From assembly GCA_017161305.1 (NCBI GenBank), contig CP031518.1, forward strand, positions 2,542,001 through 2,606,000: 64,000 nt of DNA, written 5' to 3'. The DNA is from Treponema ruminis (GTDB lineage: Bacteria > Spirochaetota > Spirochaetia > Treponematales > Treponemataceae). The notes beneath the pieces are model-generated. The model ran no database searches and was not told the origin of the DNA. It was given only the letters and a program-made list of their open reading frames with translations. A program made the translations under genes and the position numbers. Of the stretch, positions 16,627-23,842 are shown piece after piece (the first letter of the stretch is position 1; the number at the start of each line of letters is the position of its first letter).

Positions 16627-17805
16627 ATGTTCGGCTTCAATTATTATACACCTACAAAAGTCGTGTTCGGAAAGAACACCGAAGAAAAAGTCGCGGATTT
16701 GATTAAGGAATTCGGCGGAAAGAAAGTTTTGATTCATTATGGCGGCGGAAGCGTGGTTCGCTCAGGTCTTTTGCCTCGTGTCAAAGGCTTTTTGGACAAA
16801 GCCGGAATCAACTATCTGGAACTTGGCGGTGCTGTTCCCAACCCTCACCTTGGGCTTGTACGCGAAGGAATTGAACTTTGCAAAAAAGAAGGAATTGATT
16901 TCCTCCTCGCAGTGGGTGGCGGAAGCGCGATTGACTCAGCAAAGGCGATTGGTTACGGTGTGGCCAACGACGGCGATGTGTGGGATTTTTACGACTACAA
17001 GCGAAAAGTAACAGGCTGTCTTCCGATTGGCGTTATTCTCACGATTGCGGCAACAGGAAGCGAAATGAGCGATTCTTCTGTTATCACAAAGGAAAAAGGG
17101 CTTGTCAAACGCGGATATTCAAGTGATTTTGGCCGTCCGCGCTTTGCAATCATGAACCCGGAACTTACGATGACCTTGCCGGATTATCAGACTGCCTGTG
17201 GCTGCACGGACATAATGATGCACACAATGGAACGCTATTTCACGAACGGCGGCAACATGGAAATCACCGACTCAATGGCAGAAGCCCTTCTCCGCACAGT
17301 CAAAGAAAACGCAAAGATTCTTGCAAAAGATCCCAAGAATTATGACGCACGTGCCGAAGTCATGTGGGCAGGAAGCCTCGCGCACAACGGACTCACAGGC
17401 TGCGGAAACGACGGCGGCGACTGGATGACTCACAAACTGGAGCACGAGCTTGGAGGTCTTTACGACGTGGCACATGGTGCAGGGCTTGCGGCAATCTGGG
17501 GAAGCTGGGCACGATACGTTTACAAAGACTGCCTCCCCCGCTTCAAAAAATTCGCAATCAATGTAATGGACGTTGAAAAGGCTGGCACAGATGAAGAAAT
17601 CGCGCTCAAAGGCATCGAAGCCATGGAAGATTTCTACCGCGAAATCAAAATGCCGACAAATCTCCGCGAACTGGGCGTAAAAGCCTGCGACGAAGACTTA
17701 AAACTCATGGCACACAAATGCTACGTGGGCACCGGCGGCCCCAAAGGCTCAGCAAAACTTCTGAATGAAGAAGATATGCTGGAAATTTTTAAGATGAGCC
17801 GGTAA
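16627..17805 (+). CDS. Iron-containing alcohol dehydrogenase (BdhA-like)
   Basis: A 392-residue group III iron-dependent alcohol dehydrogenase, close in layout to NADPH-dependent butanol dehydrogenases. GGGSAIDSAKAIG forms the nucleotide site; metal ligands are expected in TDIMMHTMERYF (Asp, His) and HELGGLYDVAHGAGLAAI (His residues). I chose the ATG at 16627 with GGAGG just before it. It reduces short-chain aldehydes or ketones during fermentation. Confidence 0.88.
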   Translation: MFGFNYYTPTKVVFGKNTEEKVADLIKEFGGKKVLIHYGGGSVVRSGLLPRVKGFLDKAGINYLELGGAVPNPHLGLVREGIELCKKEGIDFLLAVGGGSAIDSAKAIGYGVANDGDVWDFYDYKRKVTGCLPIGVILTIAATGSEMSDSSVITKEKGLVKRGYSSDFGRPRFAIMNPELTMTLPDYQTACGCTDIMMHTMERYFTNGGNMEITDSMAEALLRTVKENAKILAKDPKNYDARAEVMWAGSLAHNGLTGCGNDGGDWMTHKLEHELGGLYDVAHGAGLAAIWGSWARYVYKDCLPRFKKFAINVMDVEKAGTDEEIALKGIEAMEDFYREIKMPTNLRELGVKACDEDLKLMAHKCYVGTGGPKGSAKLLNEEDMLEIFKMSR

Positions 17806-17827
17806 AAGGAAATAAGTGGGCGTTGAA

Positions 17828-18316
17828 CTAACGCCCATCAAGATAAGCGTTCAAAAACTTAGAAGCCAGGCTGTCTGGGAGAATATTCTTTCGGGCTTCA
17901 TCTGGAGCAAACCATTTGTAAGAATCAATTTCTTTGTTCGGATTAAGTTCGCTAGCATCTTTTACGAAAGCCGTAAAATTGCACATAAGCGTGTTTGACT
18001 TTTCAAAGAAACTCGTTCTGTTGAAATGAACTCGGCTTGCAGTCATGCCTGTTTCTTCCTTGATTTCACGAACGGTGGCATCCTCAAGCTTCTCACCACG
18101 GTTCACATAGCCCGCAACAAGAATATAAACAGGCCGCCCATATTGCTGAATCAGAAGAATCTTTCCAGTTGACTCATCAATAACAATCATGCTGACAGCC
18201 ACGTTATAAAGCGGGAACCGATACTGACCGCATTTTTCGCAATAAGGAACAAGCCCCTCACCTTCAAGCTCCTTTTCGACAAGAAGCGTACCACATTCTG
18301 TGCAATATGAACTCAT
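17828..18316 (-). CDS. Nudix hydrolase with N-terminal zinc ribbon
   Basis: A 162-residue protein. The N terminus has CTEC and CEKC pairs that form a zinc ribbon, and the Nudix box GYVNRGEKLEDATVREIKEE matches G-x5-E-x7-R-E-U-x-E-E. This is the NudC-like architecture but shorter than NADH pyrophosphatase. The ATG is six bases after a TACAAT box and has no Shine-Dalgarno, one of several leaderless-type starts here. Confidence 0.82.
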   Translation of the reverse strand: MSSYCTECGTLLVEKELEGEGLVPYCEKCGQYRFPLYNVAVSMIVIDESTGKILLIQQYGRPVYILVAGYVNRGEKLEDATVREIKEETGMTASRVHFNRTSFFEKSNTLMCNFTAFVKDASELNPNKEIDSYKWFAPDEARKNILPDSLASKFLNAYLDGR

Positions 18317-18419
18317 GGAAATATTGTAGCAGGAAAAATTGAAGTGGGTAAGATAGTGGAGAAGAAAGCCAACAAAAGAATTTATTGGAAATTTTCAGCA
18401 ATCATGTTAATCTGTTTCT

Positions 18420-18593
18420 ATGCAGAAATCTACAACGGCATTTTTGAGCAGCAAAGGCAATTATTCAACTTTCTCTTTTAATGGCACAACCCTGACATTT
18501 TTGACTTCAAAGAATCTTGAGCGATACACAAAAGTCAAAAAATGGGATAACGGCTACATTGTCGTCATGGCAAAAAACAAATCGAAGAAATAG
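18420..18593 (+). CDS. Small hypothetical protein (57 aa)
   Basis: An open frame of 57 codons beginning MQKSTTAFLSSKGNYSTF and ending MAKNKSKK. Basic C terminus, no membrane segment. It lies between the Nudix gene and a secreted protein gene and reads in the same direction as the latter. There is no Shine-Dalgarno. Its codon usage looks like that of the neighbours. Function not recognised. Confidence 0.5.
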   Translation: MQKSTTAFLSSKGNYSTFSFNGTTLTFLTSKNLERYTKVKKWDNGYIVVMAKNKSKK

Positions 18594-18635
18594 CAGAAAA
18601 AGCATTGTATAATTAAATAGCAAGGAGATTTTACA

Positions 18636-19226
18636 ATGAAAAAAATATTATTGACTTTAATTTTTGCACTGCTTCCATTCACAATTTTAGCAGCTCCATT
18701 TGGCTTGAAAATGGGAATGTCTCTTGATGAAATCTCTGCACAATGTGAAGAAGAGCCTTCTTTTATGAAAGATGATGTCTATCTGGTGAAACCAAAGAAA
18801 AGTCACCCGATGTTTTCATATTATGCGGTATATGTAAATGAAAAGGTTGGTTTATATCAGATAAGAGCAATTTCTGACTCCGTTACATGTAACAAATATG
18901 GTACGGAAATTCAAAATGCTTTTAATTCTGTAAAAGACAGAATCGCTAAAACTTACGGTAAACCGAAGATCATAGATAAGGTTGATCCTAACATACATTC
19001 TTTTTTACAAAAAGCTGAGCATTGGTTTCAAAACTTAAAAGACGGTTCTTGTCAGCTTTCTGCAATTTGGGGTGAGAATACTCAACTTGCCGATGATTTA
19101 GAAACAGTTGCTTTGGACTGTGTAGCTGATAACAGTGTCTTTCATTTTGAAGATGCTCATCTTGTTCTATACTATTATTTTAGCAATGCTAAAGCTGTCG
19201 AAGATGAGCAAGATGATGTGTTTTAG
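18636..19226 (+). CDS. Secreted hypothetical protein (196 aa)
   Basis: Signal peptide (MKKILLTLIFALLPFTILAA) followed by a soluble domain beginning PFGLKMGMSLDEI, a pattern common in small periplasmic proteins of unknown role. An AAGGAG site precedes the ATG. The C-terminal part is acidic. No catalytic motif was recognised. Confidence 0.75.
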   Translation: MKKILLTLIFALLPFTILAAPFGLKMGMSLDEISAQCEEEPSFMKDDVYLVKPKKSHPMFSYYAVYVNEKVGLYQIRAISDSVTCNKYGTEIQNAFNSVKDRIAKTYGKPKIIDKVDPNIHSFLQKAEHWFQNLKDGSCQLSAIWGENTQLADDLETVALDCVADNSVFHFEDAHLVLYYYFSNAKAVEDEQDDVF

Positions 19227-19276
19227 AAATAATCCCATTATCTTGACTTTTACCCGAAATATGCTATATTAAAAAA

Positions 19277-19364
19277 GACGGAACACCATAGCAATGTGGT
19301 TGTCTCCTTTCAGCTGATTGAAAGCCTGCCAGAGTTTGACCACACGGGCAGGCTTTATTTTTGC
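19277..19364 (+). ncRNA. Probable antisense RNA antitoxin of a type I toxin-antitoxin locus
   Basis: A short transcription unit with its own signals: TTGACT (19243-19248), a 16-base spacer, TATATT (19265-19270), then about 90 bases ending in a perfect 10-bp stem (AAAGCCTGCC with GGCAGGCTTT, 19321-19356) and a T-rich tail. It carries no credible reading frame. It converges on the small membrane-peptide gene at 19376-19453, and its 3' half would overlap that mRNA, as in txpA/RatA-type systems. Its first 30 bases are an inverted near-copy of the toxin leader (19482-19515). Confidence 0.6.
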
Positions 19365-19375
19365 TTCTTACAAGA

Positions 19376-19453
19376 TTACTTGAAGAGAGCGAGTGCTTCT
19401 ATAAGCAAAGTTACAATCGCAATGCCAAGCATCGCTTTTTCGTAATTCGTCAT
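19376..19453 (-). CDS. Small hydrophobic peptide, probable type I toxin
   Basis: A 25-residue peptide starting MTNYEKAML, with a central hydrophobic run (LGIAIVTLLIEALALF) and a terminal lysine, the look of holin-like type I toxins. The minus-strand promoter has TTGACT and TATAAA upstream. In the leader, GTCTCC can pair with GGAGAC and so hide the GGGAG ribosome site, a usual control of these toxins. The site-to-ATG distance (12 bases) is long. A truncated copy of the 3' end lies at 19973-20039. Confidence 0.55.
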   Translation of the reverse strand: MTNYEKAMLGIAIVTLLIEALALFK

Positions 19454-19687
19454 ATCTGCACGAGTCTCCCATTCGTTAAGATTAGGAGACAGCCCACCTT
19501 GCTTGGTGTTCCAACGATTTAAATTTATACTATATTATTATACTAGTCAAGCATTTCTGTTATTCAATTCGCAACTTGTTTTCTGTGCAAATTCTGATAT
19601 ACTTTTGATATAAAATGTCAGCACTCAAAATAAGTACATATTGCGAAACAGAATAAAAATCATTCTATCATTTTATGGAGGATTCCC

Positions 19688-19927
19688 ATGATTTTTGATT
19701 ATTCAGATGGTGATTTTATTATGCCACTAGACGACAGCATGGGCATGGACTCTGACGGTAATCTGCACATGCGCATGGACGACAATTTATCTATGGAAAT
19801 GGATTCGGGAGATCTTCATTTTACTTCCCCATGGAATAGAACTGACGATACTGATTTAAGCAATGAAGAAGATGATGATGACAATGATTTTCTTGGTCTA
19901 GGCAGATTCTTTCGTGGATTATGGTAA
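19688..19927 (+). CDS. Small acidic hypothetical protein (79 aa)
   Basis: A 79-residue, Asp- and Met-rich protein with a C-terminal aromatic patch (LGRFFRGLW). A strong GGAGG site lies before the ATG, which supports translation. No signal peptide or known domain was seen. It lies between the toxin locus and its truncated copy. Confidence 0.55.
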   Translation: MIFDYSDGDFIMPLDDSMGMDSDGNLHMRMDDNLSMEMDSGDLHFTSPWNRTDDTDLSNEEDDDDNDFLGLGRFFRGLW

Positions 19928-19956
19928 CAAATTGATTATTCAGTCTCGCACAATCG

Positions 19957-20040
19957 AATCTATTGACTTTAGCCACCACACGGGTAGGCTTTATTTTTGC
20001 TTCTTACAAGATTACTTGAAGAGAGCGAGTGCTTCCATAT
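19957..20040. repeat. Partial duplicate of the toxin 3' region
   Basis: About 65 bases (19973-20039) nearly repeat 19339-19405, including the second half of the terminator stem and, on the minus strand, the last codons of the toxin (EALALFK and stop). The toxin start and leader are missing, so this is a remnant without function as a toxin. Confidence 0.7.
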
Positions 20041-20099
20041 AAACATTGCGACAGAATCAGAATAATGTGCTATAATCTATTCAAAAAAAGGACTAAATC

Positions 20100-20249
20100 A
20101 TGAGCATTCTCCGCGTATTATTGTGCATTCTCTTTCCGCCACTCGCAGTTTTGGACAAAGGCTGTGGCTCAATCATCATCGTTACCCTTCTTACACTTGT
20201 CGGCTGGGTTCCCGGCGTAATCGGGGCTTTGGTGATAAACAACAAGTAA
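20100..20249 (+). CDS. Pmp3/YqaE family membrane proteolipid
   Basis: A 49-residue protein: a short cytoplasmic start, first membrane span VLLCILFPPLAV, a short loop, and second span IIIVTLLTLVGWVPGVIGAL, ending in NNK. The FPPLAV and GWVPGVIGA motifs are diagnostic of the Pmp3 (UPF0057) family, small double-span membrane proteins linked to salt or cold stress and membrane potential. TATAAT lies 26 bases upstream and AAGGA before the ATG. Confidence 0.85.
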   Translation: MSILRVLLCILFPPLAVLDKGCGSIIIVTLLTLVGWVPGVIGALVINNK

Positions 20250-20304
20250 CGCGGCTTTTCGGGCATCGTCGCGCTGCTTGAATGTCGGAGTTTCAAGTGC
20301 TAAT
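20249..20304 (-). pseudogene. Fragment of nifB
   Basis: These 56 bases match 21631-21687, a part inside the nifB gene, with about five differences and one deleted base. No open reading frame continues, so this is a decayed copy. It lies between the Pmp3 and acyltransferase genes, 1.2 kb from nifB, and records a local duplication or replaced second nifB. Confidence 0.7.
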
Positions 20305-20314
20305 CAGCAGTTTC

Positions 20315-21391
20315 CTAAGCCCTGACAAGTTTTCGAATTCCCTTGATTTTTGAAAAGATTAATGTCGCAGCAAATGAACTCGTAAAAGTCAGGGCAAAAA
20401 TCAAAAGAATATACACAAACGGCCTGGATTCGGCGAAAGACTTGTACGGAATGAGCACGAGAAAAACGTCAAGAAAAAAGACATGCGTTATATAAACTCC
20501 AAACGAACTAGCCGAAAGAAGCTGCACTGCTTTTCCTTTTGTTTCCTGGCCTCCAGATATGGAGTTCATAAGCGTAAAAATTCCCACACCATAAACGAAT
20601 GCAGGCAAAGTGTTCATCTCCACCATATAATCACGAATTTTCGGATTTGAATTGATTTTGAACTGAACGGAAAGCACAATAAAAACGAGGGCGACAAAAC
20701 CAGAAACGATAATAAGGCTCCGGAGTTTACCTTTTGGCGGGAAAGTGACAAGATACCAGCCAGCGAGCATATACGGAATATATCCAGTGGCATATTCAAA
20801 ATGGAATTTGTTCATAAAATCACGAACTGTGAAATCCATTCCATAAGTAAAAACACCTAAAGACTGAGAAGCAAACTGCACCACAATTGCAAGAACAATG
20901 AAGCCCAGAATATAATTACGGTTTTCCTTTTTCACGAAAAGCCTCAGAACAGGAACCGCAAGATAAGCCCCCACAAGCATAAACAGATACCAAAGATGCG
21001 GGAACCGACCTCTAAGCCGAAGAAGATAATCCAAGAACAATTTTGATTCGACTGGTTTTCCAGCAAACCGGGGAAGCCCAAAAGTCCGCCACGACGCATA
21101 GAAAAAAAGCCAGAACAAAAGGAGCATACAGATTCCCAAAAGAGACTTCGAATAAAATCGCTGCGTATCAAACTGTTTTTCCTCGTTCAAAAGCAGCGCC
21201 CCCGAAAGAAGCATAAAAAGCGGAGTTCCTGCACGCCCAAGACCATTAAAAATGTTTCCGATAACAAACGTGATATTGTCTGTGTCAGGATCAAAATATG
21301 TTACGACATACGCCGAAACATGAATCATCACAACCATTAAAATTGCAATTATCCTGATTAAGTCATAGCCAAAATCTCTTCGTGCAGCCAT
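20315..21391 (-). CDS. Membrane acyltransferase family 3 protein
   Basis: A 358-residue protein with about ten hydrophobic spans. The N-terminal motif DLIRIIAILMVVMIHVSAY carries the family histidine on the first membrane helix. Members move acetyl or other acyl groups to sugars of surface polysaccharides. AAAGGAG lies nine bases before the ATG. The acceptor is unknown. Confidence 0.8.
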   Translation of the reverse strand: MAARRDFGYDLIRIIAILMVVMIHVSAYVVTYFDPDTDNITFVIGNIFNGLGRAGTPLFMLLSGALLLNEEKQFDTQRFYSKSLLGICMLLLFWLFFYASWRTFGLPRFAGKPVESKLFLDYLLRLRGRFPHLWYLFMLVGAYLAVPVLRLFVKKENRNYILGFIVLAIVVQFASQSLGVFTYGMDFTVRDFMNKFHFEYATGYIPYMLAGWYLVTFPPKGKLRSLIIVSGFVALVFIVLSVQFKINSNPKIRDYMVEMNTLPAFVYGVGIFTLMNSISGGQETKGKAVQLLSASSFGVYITHVFFLDVFLVLIPYKSFAESRPFVYILLIFALTFTSSFAATLIFSKIKGIRKLVRA

Positions 21392-21496
21392 TCCCAGCTT
21401 CTCCTTTAAGAAAAATATATAACTATTTTAAGGAAAATACCACTGGGATAGGCGATATTTTTGCGTCTCACAAAATTAGAATCGCAATGACAAGAA

Positions 21497-22369
21497 TCAC
21501 CCGTGAGAAAAAGTTTCCTTCGTGTTAACCCGGCCCATGTAGATTTCACTTCCGATGTCGTACTCGCCTGGAACTCCGATTGCATCCGCACGGCAATGAG
21601 CACAGTGGGTAAAAATGTTTATGTATGGGAACGCGGCTTTTCGGGCATCGTCAAGCTGCTTGAATGTCGGAGCTTCCAGGTGCTTAAGCTCATTCTGAGG
21701 AATCAGCGGAATGATGTTGTAGATGTGCGCGCCTGCGTCTTTTACAGTGTAAGCGATTTCTTCTATGTGGCAGTCATTGATTCCAGGACATAAAACCGTA
21801 TTCACTTTGATTAACATTCCTGTGTCTGAAAGGCGTTTGATTCCTTCAATCTGATTTTGAATCAGAATTTTTGCGGCCTCGACTCCTGTGTAAATTTTTC
21901 CGTGATAAATTATTCGGTTGTTGAGCTGGGCTTCGATTTCCGGCTGTACGGCATTGACTGTGACTGTGAGCGTGTCTATTCCAACCTCAACAAGCTCGTC
22001 CGCCTTTTCCGGCAACAAAAGTCCGTTGGTGCTCATACAGCGAATCAGCTGAGGAAATTCTTTTTTGACAAGCCGGAATGTTTCAAGCGCGTAGGGAGTA
22101 GCAAGCGTGTCACCAGGTCCTGCAATTCCCACGACTGTAAGTTCCGGGCAGCGTTCGAGCGCGCGGCGGATGTATTCACAGGCTTCTTCGGGTTTGAGAA
22201 CGGTGCTTGTAACGCCCGGTCTGTTCTCGCTTTCATTGATTTTTCTGTCACAGAAGCGGCATTCAATGTTGCAGCCTGGGGCGACTGGCAAGTGAATACG
22301 CCCCTTGTTGTGTTTGTGCGGCCCGAAACACGGATGCTCGCGGTAAATTGTCTGTTCGTCCAATGCCAT
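21497..22369 (-). CDS. nifB: NifB radical SAM cofactor synthase (no NifX domain)
   Basis: A 290-residue radical SAM protein. CNIECRFC holds the SAM cluster cysteines C33, C37 and C40; the preceding EHPCFGPHKHNKGR segment (C14 and two His) and the C-terminal CAHCRADAIG are diagnostic of NifB, which joins two 4Fe-4S clusters with carbon and sulfur into the NifB-co (8Fe) precursor. The C-terminal NifX-like domain of proteobacterial NifB is absent; a separate NifX-like protein is encoded at 13832-14260. The presence of NifB implies that an 8Fe-type cofactor is made for one or both NifDK-like pairs. The upstream operator matches that of nifX-K-D-lysR. Confidence 0.9.
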   Translation of the reverse strand: MALDEQTIYREHPCFGPHKHNKGRIHLPVAPGCNIECRFCDRKINESENRPGVTSTVLKPEEACEYIRRALERCPELTVVGIAGPGDTLATPYALETFRLVKKEFPQLIRCMSTNGLLLPEKADELVEVGIDTLTVTVNAVQPEIEAQLNNRIIYHGKIYTGVEAAKILIQNQIEGIKRLSDTGMLIKVNTVLCPGINDCHIEEIAYTVKDAGAHIYNIIPLIPQNELKHLEAPTFKQLDDARKAAFPYINIFTHCAHCRADAIGVPGEYDIGSEIYMGRVNTKETFSHG

Positions 22370-22388
22370 TTTGTACCTCTTAAAACTT

Positions 22389-22418
22389 GGCGTTAGCCAT
22401 CGGGCACGGATGCCCGAT
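22389..22418 (-). repeat. Hairpin in the nifB leader
   Basis: ATCGGGCA and TGCCCGAT form a perfect 8-bp stem (22399-22418) with loop CGGA. On the minus strand it is followed by GGCTAACGCC, which shares GCTAACGC with the dispersed repeats at 36392, 54451 and 63021. It lies between the nifB operator and its start codon, so it is in the transcribed leader. Confidence 0.5.
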
Positions 22419-22448
22419 AAAATGCAACTTGCAAAGCAGTTAGATATT

Positions 22449-22500
22449 CCTAGTAAAATAGTAGGTTTATACTACAGGCAATAGCCTACTTAGTCAATAG
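22449..22500 (-). promoter_or_regulatory. Composite operator of nifB
   Basis: The + strand holds CCTAGTAAAATAGTAGG, GTTTATACTACAGG and, 36 bases from the first base, CCTACTTAGTCAATAG. Order, spacing and most bases agree with 14305-14356. It lies 80 bases before the nifB start. Confidence 0.7.
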
Positions 22501-22603
22501 GGTTTACTCATCTTCTGCGGACCTGCTATCATTAACTTATTGTCAACCAATAATATCATTTTTAAGTTTACATTCTTCCAGATTTTTGATAGACTTTCAT
22601 ACA

Positions 22604-22656
22604 ATTACACTCGGGTAATGTCCAAGCATCTTTGTCAGTCACCCCCCGAATGTAAT
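22604..22656 (+). other. Long inverted repeat in the bioB leader
   Basis: ATTACACTCGGG and CCCGAATGTAAT pair over 12 positions with one G-T type mismatch around 29 bases, directly before the ribosome site of bioB. It could be an RNA control element or a repressor site. The spacing is too long for the usual BirA operator. No known riboswitch class was recognised. Confidence 0.35.
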
Positions 22657-22677
22657 TCTCAAAAGGACTGATAAAAA

Positions 22678-23787
22678 ATGTCAAATTTAAAAATAAGCGA
22701 ACTTGCATCAAAAATAATCGATGGCTTCCGACTTTCACGAAATGACGACCTTTCCTTTTTTAAGGATTGCAATCTTGACGAGCTTACAGCTGCTGCCGAC
22801 AAAATCCGAGAGCATTTCAAGGGCGAGAACGTGGATTTATGCACTATTATCAATGGCAGGAGCGGTCGCTGCGGTGAAAACTGCAAATTCTGTGCACAAA
22901 GCGCGCACAATCACACAGGCTGTGAAGAATACAGTTTTTTGGATGATGAAAAAATCATTCAGGCGGCAAAAGCAAATCAAAACGAAGGCGTAAACAGATT
23001 CGCAATCGTCACGGCAGGAAAAGCACTTACTGGAGAGGATTTTGACAAGGCGATTCATGTTTATGAGCGAATGAACAAAGAGCTTTCGATAAATCTCTGC
23101 GCGTCGATGGGATTTATCACGCGCGAGCAGTTCAAACGCTTAAAAAAAGCCGGAGTCACAAGCTATCATCATAATATCGAAACTTCACGCCGCAATTTCC
23201 CGAACATCTGCACGAGCCACACTTACGACATGAAAATCGAGACAATCAAAATCGCACAGGAAGAAGGTCTTTGCGTCTGCTCCGGCGGAATCATCGGCAT
23301 GGGAGAAACCTTTGAAGACAGAATCGACATGGCACTCTCTCTTTCTGAGCTTAATATCCGCTCAATTCCGATTAATGCGCTTATGGCAATTCCGGGCACT
23401 CCGTTTGCGCAAAACAAGCCTCTCTCCGAAGAAGAAATCTTGCGCACAATCGCAATGTTCCGCTTCATTAATCCCCAAGCAAACATCCGTCTTGCTGCCG
23501 GCCGAAAACTTCTTAGCGAAAACGGCAAAAAAGCATTCCAGAGCGGGGCAAGCGCGACAATCACAGGAAACATGCTCACCACAAGCGGAAGCACAATCCA
23601 AGGTGACATAAAAATGCTTTCTGAAATGGGCCGAAGCGTCAAAGCCATAAAAGGAAGCACCTGCGACTCATGCGACTGCGGATGTGGTTCTGACTGCTGT
23701 GACTCAACTTGCTGCGATTCCAGTGACTGCGGATGTGACTCCAATGACTGTGGCAGCTCTTCCTGTGCTTCTGAATGCTGTGATTAA
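22678..23787 (+). CDS. bioB: Biotin synthase with cysteine-rich tail
   Basis: A 369-residue radical SAM protein. CGENCKFC holds cluster cysteines C65, C69 and C72; YHHNIETS, CSGGIIGMGE (C201), C141 and the AGR arginine (R276) agree with BioB, which inserts sulfur into dethiobiotin. The first ligand of the classic 2Fe-2S cluster (Cys97 in E. coli) is Ala109 (RFAIVTAG), the pattern of anaerobe-type enzymes. Residues 329-369 form an unusual tail with 14 cysteines in CDC, CGC and CC groups, resembling a metallothionein, absent from ordinary BioB (about 320-345 residues). It is divergent from nifB, with GGA before the ATG. Confidence 0.88.
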   Translation: MSNLKISELASKIIDGFRLSRNDDLSFFKDCNLDELTAAADKIREHFKGENVDLCTIINGRSGRCGENCKFCAQSAHNHTGCEEYSFLDDEKIIQAAKANQNEGVNRFAIVTAGKALTGEDFDKAIHVYERMNKELSINLCASMGFITREQFKRLKKAGVTSYHHNIETSRRNFPNICTSHTYDMKIETIKIAQEEGLCVCSGGIIGMGETFEDRIDMALSLSELNIRSIPINALMAIPGTPFAQNKPLSEEEILRTIAMFRFINPQANIRLAAGRKLLSENGKKAFQSGASATITGNMLTTSGSTIQGDIKMLSEMGRSVKAIKGSTCDSCDCGCGSDCCDSTCCDSSDCGCDSNDCGSSSCASECCD

Positions 23788-23842
23788 TACACAGCAAAGA
23801 GACGGAGTGCAACAAACTCCGCTCGCTTTTGAGAAAATTTCC

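Noticed and set aside
19321-19356. A stem that might be part of a riboswitch before the acidic small protein
   Set aside because: It ends in a T-run after a perfect stem and lies 330 bases before that gene; a terminator fits better.
22449-22500. A Fur or NifA-type site upstream of nifB
   Set aside because: No TGT-N10-ACA NifA site or GATAAT-type Fur box; the CCTA-N9-TAGG structure is shared only with the two LysR-linked operons.
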